Shown: in pieces, positions 57,069 through 64,000 of the stretch
How the letters are laid out: each line of letters starts with the position of its first letter
Position numbering within the stretch: the stretch's first letter is position 1
Assembly: GCF_002138415.1 (NCBI RefSeq)
Contig: NZ_CP015612.1
Span: 1,962,001 to 2,026,000, forward strand
DNA length: 64,000 nucleotides
Direction: 5' to 3'
Origin: Stenotrophomonas maltophilia
GTDB lineage: Bacteria; Pseudomonadota; Gammaproteobacteria; Xanthomonadales; Xanthomonadaceae
Notes under the pieces: generated by a model
Seen by the model: the letters and a program-made list of their open reading frames with translations, nothing else
Told to the model about the DNA's origin: nothing
Database searches by the model: none
Program-made: the position numbers and the translations under genes

Positions 57069-58067
57069 ATGGTGGATCGCAGGCAGTTCCTGCAGGCCGG
57101 TGCACTGGCTGCAGGCATGGCAGCATTGCCGGGCGTGCAGGCGCGCACGCAGGGTGGGGCCAGGGTGGTTTCGACCTGGGACTTCGGCGTGCCGGCCAAC
57201 CAGGCTGCATGGAAGGTGCTGGCACAGGGTGGCAGCGCGCTGGATGCGGTGGAGGCGGGTGCACGCTGGGCCGAGAGCGAGCTGTGCAACCCCACCGTCG
57301 GCCATTGCGGCAACCCGGATCGCGACGGCGTGCTGAGCCTGGACGCGAGCATCATGGACGGCGATGGCCGTTGTGGTGCAGTGGCCGCGCTGGTCGACAT
57401 CCTGCATCCGGTGTCGGTGGCCCGCAAAGTGATGGAGAACAGCCCGCACGTGCTGCTGGTGGGCGAGGGCGCGCAGCAGTTCGCGGTGCAGCAGGGTTTC
57501 GAGCGCAGGCACCTGCTGACGCCGCAGGCCGAAGCCGCCTGGCGCGAGTGGTTGAAGACCGAGAAGTACCAGCCGCAGATCAACGCCGAGCGCCGCGGTA
57601 TTCCCGGCAACAGCGACAACCACGACACCATCGGCATGCTGGCGCTGGATGCCAAGGGCCACCTGGCCGGTGCCTGCACCACCAGCGGCATGGCGTGGAA
57701 ACTGCACGGCCGCGTCGGCGACAGCCCGATCATCGGTGCCGGCCTGTACGTCGACAACGACGTGGGTGCGGCCACCGCCTCGGGCGTGGGTGAGGAGATG
57801 ATCCGCAACGCCGCTTCGTTCCTGGTGGTCGAGCTGATGCGCCAGGGGCGCTCGCCGGCGCAGGCCTGCCGCGAAGCAATCGACCGCGTGGTGCGCAAGC
57901 GTCCGGAAGCGAGCAAGACACTGCAGGTCTGCTTCCTGGCCATGAACAAGCAGGGCGAGGTGGGCGCCTACGCGTTGCATCGCGGTTTTGTCTACGCCGT
58001 GTGCGATGCGCAGCGCCAGGATGACCTGCGTGATTCTCCGTCGATCTACACGAGCACCCAGGCGTGA
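57069..58067 (+). CDS. Tat-exported N4-(beta-N-acetylglucosaminyl)-L-asparaginase
   Basis: A 332-residue Ntn hydrolase close to the flavobacterial glycosylasparaginase. It splits the GlcNAc-Asn bond of N-glycopeptides. A twin-arginine signal DRRQFLQ with an AGALAAGMAALPG hydrophobic part starts it. The precursor cuts itself before Thr187 in NHDTIGML, giving an alpha chain up to Asp186 and a beta chain with the N-terminal Thr nucleophile. TTSGMAWKLHGRVGDSPIIGAG is the substrate loop. The Tat route implies folding in the cytosol and work in the periplasm. It ends in a GTGA overlap with the cutC-like gene. Confidence 0.9.
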   Translation: MVDRRQFLQAGALAAGMAALPGVQARTQGGARVVSTWDFGVPANQAAWKVLAQGGSALDAVEAGARWAESELCNPTVGHCGNPDRDGVLSLDASIMDGDGRCGAVAALVDILHPVSVARKVMENSPHVLLVGEGAQQFAVQQGFERRHLLTPQAEAAWREWLKTEKYQPQINAERRGIPGNSDNHDTIGMLALDAKGHLAGACTTSGMAWKLHGRVGDSPIIGAGLYVDNDVGAATASGVGEEMIRNAASFLVVELMRQGRSPAQACREAIDRVVRKRPEASKTLQVCFLAMNKQGEVGAYALHRGFVYAVCDAQRQDDLRDSPSIYTSTQA

Positions 58068-58795
58068 GTACGCGGCTCGCTCTGGAAATCGCCAGCAACT
58101 CGCTGGCGTCGGCGCTGGCCGCGCAGGCCGGCGGCGCCGACCGCATCGAGCTGTTCGACAACCTGGCCGAGGGCGGTACCACGCCGTCGTTCGCCAGCAT
58201 TGCGATCGCCCGCGAACGCCTGTCGATTCCGCTGTTCGTGCTGGTGCGGCCACGCCCGGGCGACTTCCACTACGACGCGCTGGAAGCCGAACTGATGCTG
58301 CGCGACATCGCGCAGTGCCGCGCGTTGGGCTGCGATGGCGTGGTGATCGGTGCGCTGGATGTGCAGGGCGGCATCGATGTGGCGCTGTGCCGTGAACTTG
58401 TGCGGGCCGCCGGGCCATTGCAGGTGACCTTCCATCGTGCCTTTGATGCTGCCCGTGATCTGCCCGCCGCGCTGGAGCAGGTGATCGGACTGGGCTGCCA
58501 GCGCGTGCTGACCTCGGGCGGCCAGGTCAGTGCCGAGGCCGGTGCCGATGTGCTGGCGGACCTGGTCAGCCAGGCTGCGGGGCGCATCACGGTGATGGCC
58601 GGCGCCGGATTGGCCCCGGGCAACATCGCAACCGTTGCACGGCAGACCGGCTGCACCGAACTGCACGCCTCGGCAAAGGGCCTGCGGCGCTCGGCGATGC
58701 AGTTCCAGAACCCGGCTTTGCGAGGGTTGGACCCGGACTGGAGCCAGACCGCCACCGCCACTGTGGCCGCGCTGCGGCAGGCGCTGGACAGCTGA
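58064..58795 (+). CDS. CutC-family protein
   Basis: A 243-residue TIM-barrel protein of the CutC family. LEIASNSLASALAAQAGGADRIELF at the start, PLFVLVRPRPGDFHY, TFHRAFDA and RVLTSGG are family motifs. CutC is named for copper tolerance in E. coli, but the role is disputed and no metal motif is clear. Here it overlaps the glycosylasparaginase gene by four bases (GTGA), so it may act on a sugar product. The copper ATPase at 62948 is 4 kb away with its own promoter, so the two are not one operon. Confidence 0.88.
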   Translation: MSTRLALEIASNSLASALAAQAGGADRIELFDNLAEGGTTPSFASIAIARERLSIPLFVLVRPRPGDFHYDALEAELMLRDIAQCRALGCDGVVIGALDVQGGIDVALCRELVRAAGPLQVTFHRAFDAARDLPAALEQVIGLGCQRVLTSGGQVSAEAGADVLADLVSQAAGRITVMAGAGLAPGNIATVARQTGCTELHASAKGLRRSAMQFQNPALRGLDPDWSQTATATVAALRQALDS

Positions 58796-58817
58796 TCGAA
58801 TCCGTCGGGCATTGCCC

Positions 58818-58852
58818 GGGGTCGGATCCCTTCGCAGAAGGGCTCTGACCCC
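58818..58852. repeat. Imperfect inverted repeat after the cutC-like gene
   Basis: GGGGTCGGATCCCTT and AAGGGCTCTGACCCC are nearly complementary around CGCAG. The structure could be a REP-like element or a hairpin terminator. It lies 23 bp after the stop. Confidence 0.55.
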
Positions 58853-59019
58853 AGCCGGATGCTCACGCGTGCCGAAAAGTGACGCTTCTGACGTGGGCGG
58901 ATGGCCAGTTCATTCGGCAAACGGCGGAATGCTGGGGCATCCGTGCTTCCGAGTGGACCATCAAGCCAGGATTATCGACAGTGGGGTCCAACTCCCCGTG
59001 GCAATGATCCTCCTTCCGC

Positions 59020-59562
59020 ATGTCTCGACTGCTCCTGCTACTTCTCTGCTTGCCGCCAGCCGTCGCAATAGCTGCAGGGGAGGGGCAGCCACCAATGCTG
59101 ATCTGGAAGGCGATCGGCCTTGAGGGAGGCAGCATCGACGCTGTGCTGGGCGGCGTGACGCTGGCACCCGCTGCTACAGGCGCGTTCGTCGACACGCGGG
59201 TACATCGGATCGGGGAGAAGCGCTTTCGCGCGCTCTATCAGGTGTTCAATTCAAACGCTTCCAACCCCATGGGGCTCTGTGGCGCGGGGCGCGAGATCCA
59301 TCTATTCGTCTACGAATTGACCCCGCCGAAGCCCATTGAGCGCGGCAGGGTATTGATCAGCAGCTGCCTTGAGACCCTTTCTCTGGCCAGCCAGAACTCA
59401 GGGCGACCCCACAGTGAATCCGACTTTTCCTCGGTCATCTGGCAGGGCGACGGGTTCACCATCGAGTGGTGGGGTGTCGGCCCCGGAGGCGGTGCGTCGA
59501 GCCACTACGCCCTCCGAAATGACCACTTCGTCCCGACTCAACCAGGAGAGCGGAATCGCTGA
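59020..59562 (+). CDS. Secreted hypothetical protein, 180 residues
   Basis: A signal peptide MSRLLLLLLCLPPAVAIA leads an otherwise soluble protein. LIWKAIGLEGGSIDAV and two Cys (positions near 87 and 114, possible disulfide) are visible, with an aromatic-rich C-terminal part IEWWGVGPGGG. No family is recognised. The gene stands alone between the cutC-like gene and the receptor gene. Its flanks are slightly lower in G+C than neighbours. Confidence 0.6.
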   Translation: MSRLLLLLLCLPPAVAIAAGEGQPPMLIWKAIGLEGGSIDAVLGGVTLAPAATGAFVDTRVHRIGEKRFRALYQVFNSNASNPMGLCGAGREIHLFVYELTPPKPIERGRVLISSCLETLSLASQNSGRPHSESDFSSVIWQGDGFTIEWWGVGPGGGASSHYALRNDHFVPTQPGERNR

Positions 59563-59859
59563 GGGCGGACAAAACAGTTCCGCGCGAGATTGTCGCGATC
59601 GTGTCATTGACGTGTGTGTCGTTCTCTCAGCGATGTTTCGCAACTCTTTGATTGTTCTGGATGCCGGCAGCCGATAACGACATTACGCCGCGTATTGCTG
59701 CGTTGCCGCATGCCGGGCCTGGTTCAGCTGTGCTTTAGTTTGGATCGATCCACAGGGGAGGGCGCCGCGTCGGTCTTGAACCGATCCAGGTGCCCGGATC
59801 AGCCGTAGTGCCGCGCCACCGCCCGTCCGTGCGTCCACACTTTCGAAGAGCAACCACCC
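59563..59859. other. Intergenic region upstream of the TonB-dependent receptor
   Basis: These 297 bases are lower in G+C than the genes and show no coding frame. They contain the exact palindrome TGGATCGATCCA at 59741-59752 and an ACAGGGG patch after it. A promoter for the receptor is expected here, but no -35/-10 pair is clear. Confidence 0.5.
59741..59752. promoter_or_regulatory. Perfect 12-bp palindrome, possible operator
   Basis: TGGATCGATCCA is its own complement. It lies 107 bp before the receptor start. LacI-type repressors of carbohydrate genes often bind such central-CG palindromes. No regulator is encoded nearby. Confidence 0.45.
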
Positions 59860-62817
59860 ATGGCTCAGTCCGTTCGCAAGCGCCGTCACCTGCTGTCCCA
59901 AGCCCTGATCCTCGCCCTCTTACCGCTGGCTGCCAGTGCACAGGAAGCTGCCAGTGCGTCCACCAAGGATCTGGACGCAGTCACCGTCACCGGTTCACGC
60001 ATCAAGCGCGCCGCCGTCGAAGGCCCGGCACCGGTCAACGTGATCACCGCCGCGCAGATCCAGAAAGAAGGCTTCGTCAGCGTGTACGACGCGCTGAAGA
60101 CCCTCACCGAAGCCACCGGCACCGTTGAAGCCGCCTCGCAGTGGGGCTCGCACACGCCCAATGCCAGCGGCCTGAACCTGCGCGGGATGGGCCCGAATCG
60201 CTCGCTGCTGCTGGTCAACGGCCGCCGCGTGGCGGACTACCCGCTACCCTACGGCGGCGAAACCAATTTCTCCAACTACGGCAACATTCCGGCTGCCGCG
60301 GTGGAGCGCATCGAAGTGCTGACCGGTGGCGCCTCGGCCATCTATGGTTCCGATGCGATCGCCGGCGTGGTCAACGTCATCCTGAAGACCAACTACGACG
60401 GCGACGAAGTGCGCGTGCGCGGCGGTACCTCCACCGAAGGCGGCCGCGATACCTGGGATCTGTCCTGGGCCGGCGGCAAGACCGGCGACAACTGGAGCGT
60501 GACCTACGCGCTGCAGTACACCAAGCGCGATCCGCTGTTCGGCCGTGACCGCCCGCAGATGGACGATGCCGATGATGCGCCGTACCCGTCCTGGAACATG
60601 GAACAGCGCAAGGTCGGCTTCCGTCCCACCGCCGGTCTGGCGCTGATCGATCCGACCACGGGCCAGCGCCTGGCGCCGCCCACCGGCACCTGCGAGAAGT
60701 TCGACGGGGAGTACTACACCGCCGATCGCCTGGTCTACAACTACGCCGCCAACACCATCAGCAACACCGGCCGCCTGTGCGGCATGAGCGCCGACTACGC
60801 CAACTGGCTGCTCACCGGCGGTGCCGAGAACGTGTCCGGCAATCTGTATGCCACCTTCGATTTCAGCAATGACCTGCAGGCCTGGACCAACCTGGCGGTG
60901 TACCGTTCCGAGGCGATCTGGGGCACCAATCCACCTGGCGTGTCGCTGATCGACGATGACAACGGCTACTACTGGGACGCCAACCGCAACCGCCCGATCC
61001 TCGGCGTGCGCCAGTTCACTCCGAACGAGGTGGGCGGCCTGGATACGCTGCGCAACACCAACCGCGAACTGTCCTGGGACTGGAGTGCGGGCCTGCGTGG
61101 TCGCCTGGCCGATCGCTTCGACTGGAGCGCCACGGTGGGCCGTTCCTACTACCGCGTTGAAGAGCGGCAGAACGTGGTCGACAAGCAGAAGTCGTACGAC
61201 TATTTCCTCGGCCCGAAGCTGGGCACCACCGCCGACGGCGAGGCGATCTACGCACTGAACGAATCGCGCTGGTGGAACCCGCTGACGCCGGACCAGTACT
61301 GGCAGATGGGCACGGTGGCGAAGAACCGTGCGTCCTCATGGGTCAACCAGGCGTCGGCGGACATCACCGGCGAACTGTTCCAGGGCTGGGCCGGCCCGAT
61401 CTCGTTCGCCGCCGTGGCTGAAGTCGCGCAGCAGGGCTACCACCTCAGTCCGGACCCGCGCGCCGGCATCGATTTCGACCTGCAGAACGTCGATCGCGGC
61501 GGCGGCGAGCGCACCCGCTATTCGGCCGGCGTCGAGTTCAAGATTCCGCTGCTGGAAAGCGTGACCGCCTCTGCGGCCGCGCGCTACGACCGCTATGGCA
61601 GCTACAAGGCCGACGACAGCAGCGAGGCCCTGGACATCGGCAGCCAGAAGGAGACCACGTGGAACCTCGGCCTGGAATGGCGCCCGGTGGAGTCGCTGCT
61701 GGTGCGTGGCTCGTATGCCACCAGCTTCCATGCGCCGGACATGCACTACCTGCTCGGCCAACCGAGCAGCTCCGAAGTGCAGACCTATGACCGCCTGCGC
61801 TGCATCCAGAGCGGCGCGTATCTGGTCAACAACTGTGGCGTGGGCAACACCGATGTCTGGTACACGTTCGATGTGAACCGGCGCGGCACGCCGCTGCTGC
61901 GTTCGGAAACCGGCGATTCGTGGACGGTCGGTTTCGTCTGGGACGTGATGCCCAATCTGTCGGTCAGCGCCGACTACTGGGCGATCAAGCTGGAAGACAT
62001 GATCGTTGACGTCGGCGCCGACGAGGTGTTGGCCAGCGAAGCGGGCTGCCTGACCGGCAAGAACATGGACGGTACGCCGTGGGCCAATCCGGCTGGCGGC
62101 GAGTACTGCGCCGGCATCCTGGCCCGCGTGAACCGTGACAGCAACGGCCGCCTGGTATCGATCGAGCGCGGCCCGTTCAACCTGGCCAGCCGAGAAGTGC
62201 GCGGTATCGACCTGACCGCGCGCTACCGGCTGGAGACCGCGCAGTGGGGCAGCTTCCAGTTGGGTGTGAACTACACCAACCAGATCTCGACCAAGGAACA
62301 GCGTTACGCCAACGACCCGAACCCGGAACGCCGTGACCGCGACCTGCGCAGCAAGCTGCGCGCGAGCCTGGCCTGGCAGCGCGGCAACTGGAATGCCAAT
62401 GTCTATGCCGACCGTATCGGTTCGGTCCCGGGCGTGCGCTATCACTGGGGCACTGACCGCCTGGACAACCCCGGTGGCTGCCTGCCGTTCGCCGATGGCT
62501 ACGTGCCCAGCGACAGCCCGTCGCTGAACTGCCTGGAGCCGGTGCGGTTGCCGGATGGTTCGGTGAACCCGAATCCCAACGCCGGCCAGCAGACGGCGCG
62601 CTACTACGGGCGGGTCGGGCCGTTCATCACCTGGAACTTCAACGTGGGCTACCAGTTGACCGAGCACGCCAAGGTCAACGTATACGTCAACAACGCGTTC
62701 AACTCGGCCAGCTGGAACCACAAGGACCCGTACAAGCTGGACTACGATTTCGCCCCGACCCGGTTGCTGGGCGCGGTCGGCCGCGAGTTCGCGCTGGAGT
62801 ATGTGTTCACCTTCTGA
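59860..62817 (+). CDS. TonB-dependent outer-membrane receptor
   Basis: A 985-residue receptor. A signal peptide ends LAASA|QE. The TonB box region DLDAVTVTGSRIKR is followed by the plug (about 50-170) with NLRGMGPNRSLLLVNGRRV and VERIEVLTGGASAIYGSDAIAGVVNVI. The 22-strand barrel runs to the end, with SYATSFHAP and RYRLETAQW, and closes LEYVFTF with terminal Phe. This subtype (RGMG..N..LVNGRR) is common in Xanthomonadaceae carbohydrate or peptide uptake. The ligand is unknown. Glycopeptide or sugar is suggested by the glycosylasparaginase and glucokinase upstream. It is transcribed alone. Confidence 0.93.
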   Translation: MAQSVRKRRHLLSQALILALLPLAASAQEAASASTKDLDAVTVTGSRIKRAAVEGPAPVNVITAAQIQKEGFVSVYDALKTLTEATGTVEAASQWGSHTPNASGLNLRGMGPNRSLLLVNGRRVADYPLPYGGETNFSNYGNIPAAAVERIEVLTGGASAIYGSDAIAGVVNVILKTNYDGDEVRVRGGTSTEGGRDTWDLSWAGGKTGDNWSVTYALQYTKRDPLFGRDRPQMDDADDAPYPSWNMEQRKVGFRPTAGLALIDPTTGQRLAPPTGTCEKFDGEYYTADRLVYNYAANTISNTGRLCGMSADYANWLLTGGAENVSGNLYATFDFSNDLQAWTNLAVYRSEAIWGTNPPGVSLIDDDNGYYWDANRNRPILGVRQFTPNEVGGLDTLRNTNRELSWDWSAGLRGRLADRFDWSATVGRSYYRVEERQNVVDKQKSYDYFLGPKLGTTADGEAIYALNESRWWNPLTPDQYWQMGTVAKNRASSWVNQASADITGELFQGWAGPISFAAVAEVAQQGYHLSPDPRAGIDFDLQNVDRGGGERTRYSAGVEFKIPLLESVTASAAARYDRYGSYKADDSSEALDIGSQKETTWNLGLEWRPVESLLVRGSYATSFHAPDMHYLLGQPSSSEVQTYDRLRCIQSGAYLVNNCGVGNTDVWYTFDVNRRGTPLLRSETGDSWTVGFVWDVMPNLSVSADYWAIKLEDMIVDVGADEVLASEAGCLTGKNMDGTPWANPAGGEYCAGILARVNRDSNGRLVSIERGPFNLASREVRGIDLTARYRLETAQWGSFQLGVNYTNQISTKEQRYANDPNPERRDRDLRSKLRASLAWQRGNWNANVYADRIGSVPGVRYHWGTDRLDNPGGCLPFADGYVPSDSPSLNCLEPVRLPDGSVNPNPNAGQQTARYYGRVGPFITWNFNVGYQLTEHAKVNVYVNNAFNSASWNHKDPYKLDYDFAPTRLLGAVGREFALEYVFTF

Positions 62818-62835
62818 GGAGGGTTGCAGGCGGTA

Positions 62836-62858
62836 CGCCGGGCATGGCCCGGCGCTAC
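62836..62858. repeat. SMAG-type REP element, single unit
   Basis: CGCCGGGC-ATG-GCCCGGCG followed by CTAC. It lies 18 bp after the receptor stop and ends 24 bp before the copA promoter. Confidence 0.8.
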
Positions 62859-62882
62859 CGGTCGGTCCCGGGGCGACTGGAT

Positions 62883-62913
62883 TTGACCTTCCCACGATGG
62901 CAAGGTTTAGCCT
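62883..62913 (+). promoter_or_regulatory. CueR-type promoter of copA
   Basis: TTGACC (62883-62888) and TAGCCT (62908-62913) are 19 bases apart, the long spacer of MerR-family promoters. The dyad ACCTTCC...GCAAGGT (62886-62906) fills the spacer and matches the CueR operator form ACCTTCC-N7-GGAAGGT with one change. Cu(I)-CueR would activate copA from here. Confidence 0.8.
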
Positions 62914-62947
62914 GTCCGCATCCAGAAGGAACCCCGGGAATCCGATC

Positions 62948-64000
62948 ATGACCACGCCCCGCGCCATTGCAATCCCCGCCAGCTCGGCCACCATCAGCCT
63001 GCCCATCGATGGCATGACCTGCGCCAGCTGTGTGGGCAGGGTCGAAGCGGCACTGTCCAAGGTTGAAGGCGTGGGCAGCGTCTCGGTCAACCTGGCCACC
63101 GAACGTGCGGATATCCGTACGTCCGGCCCGGTCGATCGTGCCGCGCTGATCCAGGCGGTGGAGCGGGTGGGCTATGACGTGCCAGCCGGCACCACCGAGT
63201 TGTCGGTCGAGGGCATGACCTGCGCGTCCTGCGTGGGCCGCGTCGAGCGCGCGCTGCTGGCGGTACCGGGCGTCAGCCAGGCCAGCGTCAACCTGGCCAC
63301 CGAACGCGCCACGGTGCGTGGCGTGGCCGATGTTGCAGCGCTGGTCGCCGCCATCGACAAAGCCGGCTATGACGCACGCGTGATCGAGGCGGGTGTGCGG
63401 TCCGATGATGAGGCCGCCGAAAAGAAGGATGCCGAGCGCGCTGAACTGAAACGCGACCTGATCGTGGCGACCGTGCTGGCGCTGCCGGTGTTCGTGCTGG
63501 AGATGGGTTCGCATCTGATTCCCGGCATGCACGAATGGGTGATGGGCACCATCGGCATGCAGACCAGCTGGTATCTGCAGTTCGTGCTGACCGCACTGGT
63601 GCTGGCCATTCCGGGTCGCCGTTTCTACCAGAAGGGGTTCCCGGCGCTGCTGCGGCTTGCGCCGGACATGAATTCACTGGTGGCGGTGGGCACCGCTGCG
63701 GCGTTCGGCTATTCGGTGGTAGCGACCTTTGCACCGCGGCTGTTGCCGCCGGGCACGGTGAACGTCTACTACGAAGCGGCAGCGGTGATCGTCGCGCTGA
63801 TCCTGCTCGGCCGCTTCCTTGAGGCGCGCGCGAAGGGCCGCACCTCCGAGGCGATCAAGCGCCTGGTCAACCTGCAGGCCAAGGTCGCGCATGTGATCCG
63901 TGACGGCCGCACGATCGAGATTCCGGTCAACGAGGTTCTGAGCGGCGATGTGGTGGAAGTGCGCCCGGGCGAGCGCGTGCCGGTCGATGGCGAGGTGGTC
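62948..64000 (+). CDS. copA: Copper-translocating P1B-type ATPase; 3' end cut by window
   Basis: The first 351 codons of a copper exporter. Two heavy-metal-binding domains each have GMTCASC (about residues 22-28 and 90-96), then membrane helices begin near 170 and continue to about 310. The last residues reach the actuator domain (AKVAHVIRDG, GDVVEVRPGERVPVDGE). The CPC, DKTGT and HP motifs lie beyond the window. It pumps Cu(I) to the periplasm. The ATG at 62948 follows a CueR-type promoter by 34 bp. No cueR gene is in the window. Confidence 0.95.
   Translation, partial: MTTPRAIAIPASSATISLPIDGMTCASCVGRVEAALSKVEGVGSVSVNLATERADIRTSGPVDRAALIQAVERVGYDVPAGTTELSVEGMTCASCVGRVERALLAVPGVSQASVNLATERATVRGVADVAALVAAIDKAGYDARVIEAGVRSDDEAAEKKDAERAELKRDLIVATVLALPVFVLEMGSHLIPGMHEWVMGTIGMQTSWYLQFVLTALVLAIPGRRFYQKGFPALLRLAPDMNSLVAVGTAAAFGYSVVATFAPRLLPPGTVNVYYEAAAVIVALILLGRFLEARAKGRTSEAIKRLVNLQAKVAHVIRDGRTIEIPVNEVLSGDVVEVRPGERVPVDGEVV

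Noticed and set aside
53964..58418. A 4.4-kb open frame on the minus strand across the phosphoesterase to cutC-like genes
   Set aside because: It is antisense to several well-recognised plus-strand genes. High third-position G+C keeps the opposite strand free of stops, and its translation (His/Ala/Arg/Gly-rich) has no family features.
58064..58795. Placing the CutC gene in a copper operon with copA
   Set aside because: More than 4 kb, three gene boundaries and a dedicated CueR-type promoter separate them, while CutC overlaps the glycosylasparaginase gene.

Overview
The window is about two-thirds G+C. Its GC-rich codon use, its short GTAG/CTAC-bordered hairpins of the SMAG type and its gene families (a GumD-like glycosyltransferase, a fused ThrA, a long-form HisG, a TrpR-family regulator ahead of hisG) point to Stenotrophomonas, most likely the S. 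maltophilia complex. No rRNA, insertion sequence or CRISPR array is visible. One intact tRNA and one small island remnant at its 3' end are present.

Region by region. 1-1380 is the 5' part of an ALDH7-type dehydrogenase on the minus strand. 1802-9032 is an exopolysaccharide locus: a GumD/WcaJ-like initiating transferase and a low-molecular-weight tyrosine phosphatase (plus strand) converge on a gfcABCDE/yjbEFGH-like operon (minus strand). 9117-15165 holds a PAP2 phosphatase, tRNA-Arg(CCT) with a 35-bp copy of its 3' end 587 bp away, a DapA-like lyase/aldolase, two GNAT acetyltransferases, AraC and TetR regulators and a two-domain universal stress protein. 15535-25394 is a two-gene unit: a 2057-residue secreted DUF11-repeat protein ending in an OmpA-like domain, overlapping a 1229-residue outer-membrane barrel protein. 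25460-33262 is a signalling block: a histidine kinase/response regulator pair, a four-gene operon (hybrid kinase with three receivers, CheR, CheB, receiver-kinase) and a BLUF blue-light sensor. 33266-34520 is a BigR/SqrR-like two-cysteine ArsR repressor, divergent from a YeeE/YedE-type transporter pair across an operator-like dyad. 34588-38307 holds an exported Ntn hydrolase, a protein with a duplicated domain, an AraC regulator and an EamA exporter.

38446-43396 is the threonine operon: a threonine-rich leader peptide, thrA, thrB and thrC. 43498-44250 is an FNR-like regulator, divergent from hisS and a small lipoprotein. 46466-53901 is a TrpR-family regulator followed by a complete histidine operon, hisGDCBHAF(IE), in which every junction overlaps. 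54000-62817 looks like glycan or glycopeptide metabolism: an exported phosphoesterase, glucokinase, a Tat-exported glycosylasparaginase, a CutC-family protein and a TonB-dependent receptor. The window ends inside copA, a copper-exporting ATPase preceded by a CueR-type promoter.

Most operons are tightly packed, with ATGA/GTGA stop-start overlaps that imply translational coupling. Intergenic spaces carry SMAG-like hairpins (37193, 43411, 46141, 53943, 62836 and a degenerate one at 25409), a nested palindrome (46239-46312) and several operator-like dyads.
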